Shown here piece by piece: positions 10,467-20,020 of a stretch of DNA of 64,000 nt. The position numbers and the translations under genes are program-made. The stretch lies in assembly GCA_963575745.1 (NCBI GenBank), contig CAUYUJ010011192.1, positions 124,001 through 188,000 of the forward strand, in the 5' to 3' direction. How positions within the stretch are numbered: position 1 is the first letter of the stretch; every line of letters begins with the position of its first letter. The notes beneath the pieces were generated by a model. That model saw only the letters and a program-made list of their open reading frames with translations. It did not search any database and was not told the DNA's origin. The stretch is from Prorocentrum cordatum. Lineage: Eukaryota; Sar; Dinophyceae; Prorocentrales; Prorocentraceae.

Positions 10467-10650
10467 GGACCCTGGGACACGCAAATAAATGCACGCAAAA
10501 ACAGGATTCCCCATATTTTGCCATATTTTCTGGATGTTCGTCTTCCCCCCCCCCCCACACCTCCAATTTTTTCCCATCTGTTCCTGGGAATCGACGATTC
10601 ATTGTGCCTGTGTGTTTTTGTTCCCCTCCTGAGATTTGGGGGGGTCGATG
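10467..10650 (+). repeat. Dispersed repeat R2, copy 2
   Basis: Matches 4424-4590 in order: CCTGGGACACGCAAATAAAT, CAGGATTCCCCATATTTTG, GGGAATCGACGATTCATTGT and TTCCCCTCCTGAG. A C12 run is inserted near 10548. Confidence 0.8.
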
Positions 10651-10946
10651 CGCCCGCCCAGGAGCCCATCCGCCTTTCACGTTGCCCCTTACCACAGAGG
10701 CGCCAGTGAGCAAACATAGGAGTGCGACGCATGCGAGTGTCGCACTCCCGCGACCCCGCGGTGTCAGAACGCTGAGGGGGTGCACCCCAGCAGCAACGCA
10801 TGGCCAGGCGGCCTAACCGAATGGTCTAACAAACCCATCGGCACTGTCGAACTGTTTGGGCAACAGGCTCGGGGAAGGGCTCGTCGACAAGACGACGACA
10901 AGATGCGGCCAAAGGTAGGGTAACGAGAAATGACATAAACATAAAT

Positions 10947-11083
10947 ACTCGGAGGTCCGCGCGAATGTCTTGGATCCGCGCTGGACCCCCTTCCCTGGCG
11001 CGCGGAGCGCGCCAGGGGCGGCGTTAGAGGCACCGCCAGGGGGCCCCAGCGCCGATCCCAAAAATCCGCACGTACCTCCGAGT
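10947..11083. mobile_element. MITE-like inverted-repeat element M1, copy 1
   Basis: Starts ACTCGGAGGTCCGCGCG and ends with the inverse form CGCACGTACCTCCGAGT. The interior holds GGCGCGCGGAGCGCGCCAGG and CCCCAGCGCCGATCC. The element at 23297-23441 has the same plan and orientation. At 137 bp it has no coding capacity. Confidence 0.7.
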
Positions 11084-11112
11084 CGCTATAATTATGTCGT
11101 TCTTCGTTCCGT

Positions 11113-11285
11113 TCCCCCACCAAATGATGGGCCTGTTTTCCACCACCACCACCACCACCATACGTTGGAGGGGGAAGGAAAAGGAGGACGAGGAGGAGGA
11201 CGGAGAGGAGGAGGAGGAGGAGGAGGAGGAGGAGGAGGAGGAGGAGGTGGAGGAGGAGGTGGTGGAAAACAGGCCCATCACCAAA
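11113..11285. repeat. CCTGTTTTCCACCACC / (GGA)n fold-back repeat, copy 2
   Basis: TGATGGGCCTGTTTTCCACC at the left and GGTGGAAAACAGGCCCATCA at the right are perfect inverted arms. They enclose a GGA array of about 110 bp. This is the same arm sequence as at 4968. Confidence 0.8.
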
Positions 11286-11513
11286 GGGCCCCGCCCCCCT
11301 GGCGGCCCGGTCCTTGCCCAGCTCCCTGGCCAGCGCCGCGGCCGCGGTGCGGCAGTGCCCCAGCATGGATGGCAGGGCCGCCAGGTCGAAGAGCCCCCTC
11401 TCCGCGAGAGGAAGGGCGGCGGAGGAGCTCCAGGACGCGCAGAGGTGGTGGCGAGGAGGAGGGGCGAGTATCAAAAGCACGACAGAAGGCTTCTGCCAAT
11501 TTTCGTCGACGAG

Positions 11514-11570
11514 CCACCTCCTCCTCCTCCTCCTCCACCTCCTCCTCCGCCTCCTCCTCCTCCTCCAACT
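11514..11570. repeat. (TCC)n microsatellite
   Basis: TCC triplets with occasional ACC and GCC changes, ending CTCCAACTCCAACC. Confidence 0.9.
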
Positions 11571-12014
11571 CCAACCACAGGATGGAAAGCTGGTCCCCCA
11601 AAAAACGTTCGAGAGCTGTGCAAGTGGGCCACTATCATATTCCAACCGGCCCTCCGTCGTCAAGCCCCCCTTTCAATCAATGCTCTTTTCCCAGCGTGGA
11701 CCCCGAGCAGAAACTTACTGCACTGTGTGTGCGTGTGTGAGAGAGGTCTCTGCTCCACGCTATAATGTGCAAGTGGTGCAGTCTACGACGTGGTGCAAGC
11801 CATTGTGCAGTACCGGTGCCACGGTGCACGCCGTGTGGCGGGAGCTGTGTGGTGCAGCACGCGTGGTGCGAGCGGTGTGGTGCAGGCAGCGTCGTGGTGC
11901 GGGCCGGGTGGTGCCGGCTATGCGGCGCGGTCCGTGTGTTGCAGGCTACCCGGCCGCCCCGGAGGCGCCCGCACGCGGGCACCGGGCGCAACCTCGGCAT
12001 GCAGCAAGGGGCCC

Positions 12015-12182
12015 TTCCACGAGAAGCCCTCCACGAGAAGCCCAACCCTGGGACCCCAGGGCGTCCATTGCGCTCGGTGTGGGCAAGCCACGCTTTCCAG
12101 ATAGCAAATCCATCTAACCAGGAAACCCAGGGCGCCCTGGAAGCAAGCAGGGTGTTTCTTGGCATGGGACTCCAATGTACCG
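12015..12182 (+). repeat. Dispersed repeat R1, copy D
   Basis: Fourth copy: CCACGAGAAGCCCTCCACGA, CCTGGGACCCCAGGGCGTCC, CCCAGGGCGCCCTGGAAGCA and GTGTTTCTTGGCATGGGA. CpG-type differences from copies B and C are common. Confidence 0.8.
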
Positions 12183-12390
12183 TTACGTTGGGCATGTGTC
12201 CTACAGGCGGAGCTTGGAGGAAAAAGGAAGCATAATCCAAAGCTGGTTCCAATCTTGAAAACTACAGGTGCAGACATATCCCCAAATACTCAAACATAGT
12301 CATAGAGAACGTCCCCTATACAATTATTTGACACTTTGGGAATACTCTTCCTGTGGAGGGACAAACCGAACTTCCCTTCGCCCACTTTTT

Positions 12391-12572
12391 ATAGCATTAT
12401 TATTATTATTATTAGTAGTACTATTATTATTACTAATTAGTAGTATCATCATAGTTATTATTATTACTATTATTATCATTATTACTCTTATTATTATTAT
12501 TATCATTATTATTATTATCATCATTATTAGTATTACTATTATTATTATTAGTATTATTATTAATATTATTAT

Positions 12573-12612
<40 letters not shown>
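12391..12612. repeat. AT-rich (ATT)n and (AT)n microsatellite
   Basis: ATT/ATC/AGT triplets (12391-12570), then about 20 AT dinucleotides (12571-12612). It is one of the few AT-rich tracts in the window and changes abruptly to GC-rich sequence at about 12613. Confidence 0.95.
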
Positions 12613-13140
12613 GCCCGCGAGCGGGCACCCCGCGACACCGACACCTCCCCACACACCCCTCCCGCGCGGGGCGCCGAACGAGGCGTCGACGGGCGGGCAC
12701 CCGGCGAGACCTCGGCACACGTACGGCGTGAAGTTGTGCATCCAAACAAGTGTTACGTCGGGCGCGCCCCCCTTACAGGGGGATTCTCGACGAAAAACAA
12801 GAATACCCCAAACATGCACCAAAAAGGCAAAGAAAACTAAAAAAAAATAGTCCCCCGACCATTGTTGGACTAGTTTTGGATTATTCTGGGTCTCTTTTAT
12901 TTCCCGTCGAAAGTCCCCCAGTAGGGGGACAGGCCCGACTTCAGACACGTGGCAGATCGTTCGATTCGAGCGACCTTTCGTCCACCCGTTCCGAGGAGGC
13001 GGAGACCTTGAGGCACAGGGCCGGCGCATCGCTTTCCGCAGGAGGCGCCGCATCCTGCCCCAGCGCCGATGCCGACACTGGGCGTCGATCGCATATTGCG
13101 CGGCAGGGGCCCTGCCCGCCGCGGCCGCTCGAGCGCTGGC

Positions 13141-13446
13141 AGAACTGGGTTTAGTGGAACCTGGTTTGGTGATTTGTACCGGGGGGGCCCCCCGTCCCAG
13201 TTCCACGAACCGGAACTGCCGCCACACGAAAAACACCAGTTACGACAAACCTGGTCTAGTGAATCAAGCCAATTGAGGGGCCCCAGGGCCCTACCACTAA
13301 CCGAGCCTTTGAATTGGCCACAATCACTAAACCAGGTTTGCCATAGCTGGTGTTTTTCAGGTGACGGCAGTTCCGGTTAGTGGAAATGGGACGGGGGGGC
13401 GCCCCCGGTACAGATCACTAAACCAGGCTCCACTAAACCCAGTTCT
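13141..13446. mobile_element. Fold-back element with ~135-bp arms
   Basis: The left arm begins AGAACTGGGTTTAGTGGAAC and the right arm ends TCCACTAAACCCAGTTCT. The arms align over their whole length, including TGTACCGGGGG, CGGAACTGCCG and GAAAAACACCAG, with roughly 85% pairing. The loop of about 35 nt holds GGGGCCCCAGGGCCC. A repeated CTGGTTTAGTGA motif lies inside each arm. There is no coding capacity. It abuts the first recognisable codon of the adjacent LINE fragment, so it either inserted into that LINE or marks its truncation point. No clean target duplication was found; CTGGC occurs on both sides but is offset. Confidence 0.75.
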
Positions 13447-14310
13447 ACCAACTGGCTATCCTCAGCTGGGGACACCTTGAAAGACACCAATGAGCGCATC
13501 GAAAAGGCCAACAAGATATGGTGTGATGTATACAGGCAGCTGCCGCGCTTGGGGTTGACCCTGAAGCAAAAAGGCGATGTGCTCAGGGCGACGGTGCAGA
13601 CATCACTGCTCCACGGGGCGGAGGTGCGGCCATTCACCACCAAAGAATTAGGCATTGATCCGTCATTCATGAATCGCTGTGTCTGGGGTATCGCGCAGAG
13701 CACGACATTGACCATGATAGACACGAAAGGCAAGCTGACGATGCAAGACGTGCGCGAGCGAGTCGGCATCGACACTGTTGAAACTGCCATCGGTAGACGG
13801 AAACTCGGATACCTCGGCCACTTGTGTCGTCACCCCACAGACAGGTTAAAACGCCAGCTCGCCTCCGGCCAGCTTGCTCTGGAAGGCATGGTGCCACGCG
13901 CCTGTAAGCAGGGCGCGACGCGGCCGAGCCAGAGCCGGGAGCTTCTTCGCCAGTTGATGCGTGAGGGCGGCCATCTGGCCGCTGACGAGCATGCCTGGAA
14001 GGCGGTGGCACACAACCGGGAAGCATGGCGACGTGGTGTCGCTGCCTGGACAGCCTGGCGCCGCAAAGTGGATTCGTTAGGTGCTCATCACATGCGTCAC
14101 GCTGAGGAGGAGGAGGAGTTGCGCGCGCGTCGGGAGCTCCGTGTCGACGACGTGGGCAGACGCATTCCTCGCAACACTCGCCCAGACATTGCGGCGGCAA
14201 AGGCCCACGAGGAGGTCGCCCCTCGCCCGGCTCGCCGTCCGGCCGCAGCACAGTCTCTCGAGCTCGTCACCTGTCCCAAATGCGGCAAACGGGTTCAGCG
14301 CCGGACTTGA
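13447..14310 (+). pseudogene. 5'-truncated LINE reverse transcriptase, C-terminal part
   Basis: One open frame of about 287 codons, open from the fold-back boundary; the first ATG is at 13477. It matches the region C-terminal to the RT catalytic core of LINE polyproteins: a RIEKANKIW helix, LKQKGDVLRATVQTSLLHGA, then RRKLGYLGHLCR. The catalytic YADD core is absent upstream, so this is a 5'-truncated copy, typical of incomplete target-primed reverse transcription. It ends LVTCPKCGKRVQRRT. The CPxCGK start resembles a C2H2 finger whose second half is lost at the stop, just before a GGA array. The frame has no internal stop, so the fragment may be fairly young. No function is expected. Confidence 0.75.
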
Positions 14311-14321
14311 CACAGCACCAG

Positions 14322-14470
14322 GAGGAGGACCAGGAGGAGGAGGACCAGGAGGAGGAGGACCAGGAGGAGGACCAGGAGGAGGACCAGGAGGAGGAGGAGG
14401 AGGAGGAGGAGGAGGAGGAGGAGATGGAGGAGGAGGAGGAGGAGGAGGAGGAGGAGGAGGAGGAGGAGGA
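14322..14470. repeat. (AGGAGGACC)n and (GGA)n microsatellite
   Basis: AGGAGGACC-type units grade into pure GGA. The tract starts 12 nt after the LINE fragment's stop codon and could derive from its 3' end. Confidence 0.9.
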
Positions 14471-14649
14471 TGCGCGAAAAGGGAGAATGAGCATGGTGGA
14501 TGGAAGAAAAAGGGGGAATGAGGGGAAGCTTCGCTGCAGGGCCGTTGTGGGAGAGCTCTCGTACCCCGACGCGGCGCGCCAGCAGCAGCGGAGGCAGGCG
14601 GGCGGGCCGGCGCCCTCAGGCCACGTGGCGGCCGCGAGGGGTCAGAACG

Positions 14650-14815
14650 ACGAGGTGCTGGACCCTGTCCCTCTCCCAGGTCCTCCTCCGTCCTCCTCCT
14701 CTCCTTGGGCTGGTGCTGCGGCTTCCTCGTCCTCCTCCTCTGCTCCCCCCCCTCCCTCCCCTTCTCCTCCCCTCCCCCTCCCCTCCCCTCCCCTCCCCCC
14801 CCTGGGCGCCCGCCC
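14650..14815. repeat. Pyrimidine-rich tract
   Basis: TCC and CCCTCC runs with few purines. Together with 14322-14470 this is an inverted purine/pyrimidine pair. Confidence 0.8.
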
Positions 14816-15183
14816 GCTGAGCAGGCTGTGCAGGCGGCCAGATCGCGTGCTCCGAAGTCCCAGGTGAAACAATACGGACCAGCCGCGGTGTTGCGATGGC
14901 ATTCGAGCTGCGACCAGTGTGGTCTCCGACATCCCAGGTGTATTTCCCCTGCGTGTGCATTCGGGAGCATGTCGCAAACGTTGCATGTCTCATGGTGTGC
15001 CAGTTTGCCAGTACGAGCAAATGTTGTCACCTGAGGACATATCGGCCCAGCACGCACGTTGGATTTCGCCTCCTGCCAGCAGTCATGGCGGACGGAATTC
15101 TAGCGGCGGCCAGAGCGGCCGGGTCGGCCCAGCAGCCGCCGGCCGGGCAGAGGCCTCAGGTCGGCCAGCGCCCCGGCAGCGAA

Positions 15184-15652
15184 CCATGGCTCATTGATAG
15201 CACACAACAGGTCGATCGCCGAGCTGGCGGACCGGTCCACGATTGCAATATCGCTCAAAGACCCAGCAGTCAAAACCCAGGTGGTGACCCAGCGGAAGGA
15301 GTGGAGAGAGGCCAAGCCAACAGACAGGGGTCCACATCCCGCCGGAACGTCGCTGCGCGTGATACTCTTCGCGAGGATGGTGGTCACGATGAAGGCCACG
15401 TGGAAGAAGCTGGCAGACGGAGGCCACCACGACTAGCGGGTAGAGGCCTCTCTTAAGCACCTCAAAGACATGGTCGCTCTTGACATCGAGAAGGCGGTCT
15501 TCTGCCTCAAGCCCAAGCACCCAGACCGGCACCAAGACCCGGCGCGCCCGTGGGCATGGTACCTTGTAGTGTCGATGGCCGCGCCTCAGGAGTTTCGGGA
15601 TGCCTGGTACGTCACGGCAGCGTTTGACACCAAGTACAACAACCTCGGGTGA
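15184..15652 (+). pseudogene. Coding-like fragment with one in-frame TAG, unknown family
   Basis: Not recognised. One plus frame reads like a folded protein: SIAELADRSTIAISLKDP, MKATWKKLADGG, then a TAG at 15434-15436. The same frame continues EASLKHLKDMVALDIEKAV, FCLKPKHP, RPWAWYLVVSM and FRDAWYVTAAFD until a stop at 15652. Codon use is mixed rather than triplet-repetitive, and the reading continues across the TAG with no change of frame. That favours a once-functional exon with a nonsense mutation, or two exons with unrecognised splice sites. The minus strand is also partly open, so strand assignment is moderate. No partner gene is identifiable nearby. Confidence 0.35.
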
Positions 15653-15996
15653 TCACCGTGGCCCCGGCCAGGACCGAGGACGGCCCGCTCGTGACGTACT
15701 TGGTGGACTGGCTCGCCGGGAAGACCGGGGATGACGAGGACCTCCCTGGCCCGAAGCGCCGCCGCCAGCCTATGCATGGGCCGCAGAGCAGGCTCCCCGA
15801 TGGGCCCATGTGCCGGCGCCGCCCCCGGGGGCGATGGGGGCTCTGGCCCCCGCCGTCTCGCGGGTGCTGCACAACAGGCAGCAAGGACCCACGGCGGCCT
15901 CATACTTCACGTGCCATTTCTTCCTGGACATCGCCCCTGGCCGTGATGATACGCTTCGGACTCTGCGGCCCGCTCTTCCAGAGTTCAGATGCACAG

Positions 15997-16227
15997 CTAG
16001 TTTTTGTTCGACCACATCTTCGGGGCGAGGGCCTTGCTGATTGTTGCCATTTTTCGTAGTATCTGCTGCCGCACCAGAGTTCTGATGGTGTCAGGTTGGT
16101 TCTCGGCAGCTCGTTCCTCGAGCTGGAGCTGCAGAGCGTGGCCGCGAAGACCTACCACAAATTTTATCCGATTGGTATCTGCCCCCGTGATGGGCGACGG
16201 GGTGCTATCTAAGATGTTGCTAATCAA
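15997..16227 (-). CDS. Short coding-like fragment, unknown
   Basis: Not recognised. The minus-strand frame of about 76 codons contains KFVVGLRGHALQLQLEERAA and TIRTLVRQQILRKMATISK. This amphipathic, charge-balanced composition is unlike the surrounding GC-driven frames. It could be an exon of a lost or spliced gene. The plus strand is also open over the same bases, so this is tentative. Confidence 0.25.
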   Translation of the reverse strand: MISNILDSTPSPITGADTNRIKFVVGLRGHALQLQLEERAAENQPDTIRTLVRQQILRKMATISKALAPKMWSNKN

Positions 16228-16673
16228 TTCTCGAAATCACTCCTGGAGGGACCCTCTGAATCCGTCTTAGGGCCGTCTGGGAGGTCTTGCCGAACACTCT
16301 TGGAACCGTTTCGGGCCTTCTGGTGCCCATGCGAGGCCATCGTGGGCCGTCGTGGGGTGATCTGGACGCCCGCCTTGGCCAAATAGCGGGGCTCTCTTGC
16401 ATAGAGAGCCCCGATATCGGCAACATGAAACACGAAACCGCAACAACATCAAACACGAAGCCGCAGGTAAGCAAACGTAAAAACGACTCTTTTGGCTTTC
16501 AATGAATGTTGTTATTTCCTGAGGCTGTATGGGGTCATTTGAGAGTCATCAGGGGGTGTCTGGGAACTGTCATAAACCTACTTTTAGGTGGGAAAGGGTA
16601 CCCACCCAGAGCACGTGGAGCTCGCCATGGAGGAGGGAGCCACTATTGCTGAGCCTCTAAAACTGAGGGCCAC

Positions 16674-16905
16674 GCCACGATGCAACGGAGGCCAGCCACC
16701 GCGCGGGGCAGAACAGCCATCCACAAAGCCCAATCCTCTGGTCCACAGCAAGCTTTGGAGAAGGCACTTGCGGGGCAAACCACGGTGCAACGAAGGCCGC
16801 CCCCCCTCCCGGCCAGACTTCCAAGACCAAGCCGCGGTGCAACGAAGGCCGCCTCTCCTCCAGGCCAGAACTACAGGGTCAAACCACGGTGCACCGGACG
16901 CCAAA
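16674..16905 (+). repeat. ~50-bp degenerate tandem repeat, about four units
   Basis: CCACGGTGCAACGAAGGCCG recurs at about 16674, 16782, 16831 and 16881 (last two more diverged), each followed by CC-rich sequence and GGCCAGA. Confidence 0.55.
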
Positions 16906-17049
16906 CAAATCCTCTGGGTCACATCGGCAAGGCACCATTGCCTCGGATATCTACGGAGCCCTCTAAGGCCGCGTGATGCACAGAACGATGCATCGCAGCC
17001 CTGAGGAGGGGAGGCGTATGGAGGCGTTCCCGGGAAAGCGCAATTCGAG

Positions 17050-17215
17050 GCAAAAGAAGCGTCTTTGGCCCCCTTGCGAGCCGTTTTGAAGCCGTTGGGG
17101 TCCGCTTCTGGGGCTTTTTGGGGGGTGTCCTGGGGGCGCCTCAGGGCTTGTTGGGGGCCTGCTGGCCGTCTTGGGGGCTGTCATTGGGCTAACTTGAGCC
17201 TTCTCGGGCGCATCC
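17050..17215. repeat. ~15-bp LGASW-type degenerate repeat, block 1
   Basis: Repeated TTGGGGGCC / GCTTCTGGGG words spaced by about 15 bp. Related blocks lie at 18655-18860, 27740-28060 and 43870-44470, the latter two mostly as CCAAGAGGC on the plus strand. Confidence 0.5.
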
Positions 17216-17289
17216 GAGGCGGGCTGCACAAATGGGGCCTCAGCTGGGGCCCCAATTGGGCCACGAAATGCGTGAGGGGTGCGCGGCAG

Positions 17290-17928
17290 CGGGAGGGGCG
17301 CCCACATCGGGATGCTCCAGTGGGACATCAGGGGGACCTCCTTGTGGGGCTGCGAGACGTGTGAGGGGTGTGCCATGACGGGGATTGCGCCCACATGCGG
17401 GCGGCGCCAATGGAACCTTAGGCGGGGCTCCCTATGGGGCCACGAAACGTGTGAGCGGTGTGCCCAAACCCGGGTGGCGCCCACATGCGGGCGGCACCAG
17501 TGGGACCTTAGGCTCGGCTCCCTACGATGCCACGGTGCGTGTGAGCGGTGTCCCCGATCCCGGGTGGCGTCCACATGCGGGCGGCGCCAACGGAACCTTA
17601 GGCGGGGCTCCCTATGGGGCCACGAATGGTGTAAGCGGTGTGCCCAAATCCGGGTGGCGCCCACATGCGGGCGGCACCAGAGGGACCGTAGGCGCGGTTC
17701 CCTATGGGACCACGAAGCGTGTGAGCGGTGTGCCCGATCCCGGGTGGCGCCCACATGCGGGCGGCGCCAATGGAACCTTAGGCAGGGCACCCTATGGGGC
17801 CACGAAGCGTGTGATGAGTGTGCCGCAACGGAGGTGGCGCCCACATGCGGGCGGCACCAGTGGAACCTTAGATGTAGCTTCATATGGCTCCACGAAACGT
17901 GTGCGGGGTGTGCCGAAACGGGAGTGAT
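17290..17928 (+). repeat. 90-bp tandem array, about seven units
   Basis: GGCGCCCACATGCGGGCGGC recurs every 90 bp (17387, 17477, 17567, 17657, 17747, 17837), preceded by one divergent unit. Because 90 is divisible by three and stops are absent, several frames stay open. In the frame starting ATG at 17279 each complete unit encodes C-x17-C-x2-C with conserved QWNLRRGSLWGHE. That could be a zinc-binding repeat or a coincidence of an open satellite. The minus frame (for example RPHVGATRVWAHRSH) is equally regular. Coding status is undetermined. Confidence 0.85.
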
Positions 17929-18470
17929 GACGATGATGGTGATGATGACGGCCGTGCCGACGACGACGGCGACGACAACGACGACGACGATGCTGATGAT
18001 GGTAATGATGATGATGATGATGGTAGTGGTGATGATGACGACGATGATGATGCTGATTATAATGATGATGATGATGAGGAGGAGGAGGACGAGGAGGAGG
18101 AGGAGGAGGGTGACGGTGATGATGTTGGTGGTGACGGTGATGGCGATGATGAGAACGATGACGACGACGACGAAGATGCAGATGATGGTGACGGTGATGG
18201 TGGTGGTGGTGGTGGTGTTTGTGATGATGGTGCTGCTGATGATGATGCTCATAATGATGATGGTCATGCGAATGATGCTGATAATGCTGATGGTGTGATG
18301 GTGATGATGAAAATGATAATGCTGATCATGATGAAAATGTTGATGATGTGATCATGATGCTGATGATGATAATGATGACGATGACGATGATGCTGGTGAT
18401 GCTGATGATGATAAAGAGGAAGAGGATGATGATGATGCTGCTGATGATGATGATGCTGATGAGAATTGTG
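17929..18470. repeat. (GAT)n/(GAC)n/(GAG)n microsatellite
   Basis: About 540 bp of GAN triplets, mainly GATGAT, with GAGGAG and GGT patches. The poly-Asp and poly-Met frames through it are artefacts. Confidence 0.95.
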
Positions 18471-18654
18471 ACCATAACGACACGAGGAGGGAGTGGGCGG
18501 GTGGGGTGGAGGGGTGAGGAGGAGAAGGGTCAATGACGCGGGGCGCTGTCTCTTCAAAACGAGGACCCAACACCACATGATGGTTGGGAGAAATCAATAT
18601 GTTCTGCAACATTTTAGTTTAAACGCAAGCGCGTTTGAGGTATCTTGGAGGCAG

Positions 18655-18860
18655 TGTGGAGGCCTCTCGGGTGCAGATGGAAAGCACGTTTGGGCCCCTT
18701 GGGGGCTTCCCAGTGGCCTCTTGGGTGGCTTTTGCGCGCCTCTCATAGCCTTTTTGGGCCCCGCTGGGGCCTCTTGGGGCTAAAAGGACCCCTCTTGGGC
18801 CTGACCTGGGGCTCTCTTGGGCCATCCGGGGAGCCTCCTGGGCCGTCTTGGACCCTTCAT
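18655..18860. repeat. LGASW-type degenerate repeat, block 2
   Basis: CCCCTTGGGGGCTTCC, GGCCTCTTGGG and GGGGCCTCTTGGGGC words recur at about 15-bp spacing in the orientation opposite to the block at 27740-28060. Confidence 0.5.
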
Positions 18861-18902
18861 TTTTGTCGTGGGGAGGGAACGCTGCTGTGCAACTAATCTC
18901 GG

Positions 18903-19062
18903 AACAACCTCCCTTTCGCAAACCACCCTTTAGTGAAATCGGCCTAGGACCGAAACCGACGGACCTGGACCCGCAACAATGACGGCCGCGACGCCCTCTC
19001 GCGAACCGAAAACGGCCAATTCACTAATCGACGTATCAGGGTAGGAAGTCTATCAACCTCCG
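18903..19062 (+). repeat. Dispersed repeat R3, copy 2
   Basis: Near-identical to 6332-6490 over ACCGAAACCGACGGACCTGG through TCGCGAACCGAAAACGGCC and the following ATCGACGTATCAGGGTAGGA. Confidence 0.85.
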
Positions 19063-20020
19063 ATAATCGACTACTGAGTGTGCAATGAGAGGCATGCGTC
19101 GTGCCTGCAGCAATGACGACTGTCGGTTCATTGAGCCCGCGCCGCTGCGGAACAGCCCATACCGATAACGACTACTCTAGAGAATCGGCTTCGGGCCCGA
19201 ACGCTCTGCAGAATCCGGCCGAACGAGAGCGGCGTGATAAAGCAGAGCACGAATAGAACCTCCGCCTTTGCAAATCAATGGGGAAGGTACTGCAGAACAT
19301 TGTGCAATAGGGAAAACGCTATACACATCCCGTCACCGTGCCTGGATGCCGCATTTGCTGTTCAACCCGCGCCTCGCTCGTGCGCCGATGGGGATGGCGA
19401 TTCCAAATCTGGGGGAAGAAAAAAGGAATCATGTGGTAGGAATCAAGCATATACAAGGAGAAGAAATAATGAATTGACAAGGCAAGAATCCTGTCTGGCT
19501 GGCTATTCAAGCCGTGAACCAGTTGCACTGTCCACCAGCAGGGTAACAACTGGAAAAAGCGTGCGCGACAGAGTCTCATGTATGAGCGGACCTCGCAAGC
19601 AACTGGCGAACCATCTTTGCTGATTCTGGCCCGCAACCCAACTCCTCCTCATCCTCCTCCTCTTCCTCCTCCCCCTCCTCCTCCTCCTCCTTCTCCTCCT
19701 CCTCCTCATCCCTCTAGCGTCATTCGTCCGATCGCAGACTGTCGCGGAGCGCTGTAGGGGCGGCAACGTTAAATGCACAACTTCTGTAGGCGTCAAGCAA
19801 ACGATTGAAACATATCCAGACAACGAGGCTACAGCTCAGCCGTCTACGGATGCGGTCTGACAGCCCTCCCAATATGTCGTTTTCCCCATTCCCATTTCGC
19901 TACCTCCTCCCCCAGCCCGTCCTCCTCCTGTCTGTGAACATGATCAAGAGGCGCAATCACACACAATTTGTATAATCACGAGAACGAGCATACCTACCGC
20001 ACATGCACAACATATACCAA
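19063..20020. other. No recognisable gene; includes a TCC tract
   Basis: Unique sequence with a TCC/CTC tract at about 19640-19715. The segment nearest 20021 would be the 3' flank of the adjacent minus-strand gene. No polyadenylation signal is recognisable. Confidence 0.45.

Noticed and set aside
10800-10860. tRNA-like GCCTAACCGAATGGTCTAAC stretch
   Set aside because: I could not fold it into a cloverleaf and found no matching B-box or acceptor stem.
13141-13446. microRNA precursor
   Set aside because: The hairpin is far longer than a typical pre-miRNA and looks like a fold-back repeat; no expression evidence is available.
17290-17928. CRISPR array (regular 90-bp repeats)
   Set aside because: The whole unit is conserved with no unique spacers, and the organism is eukaryotic; it is a tandem satellite.
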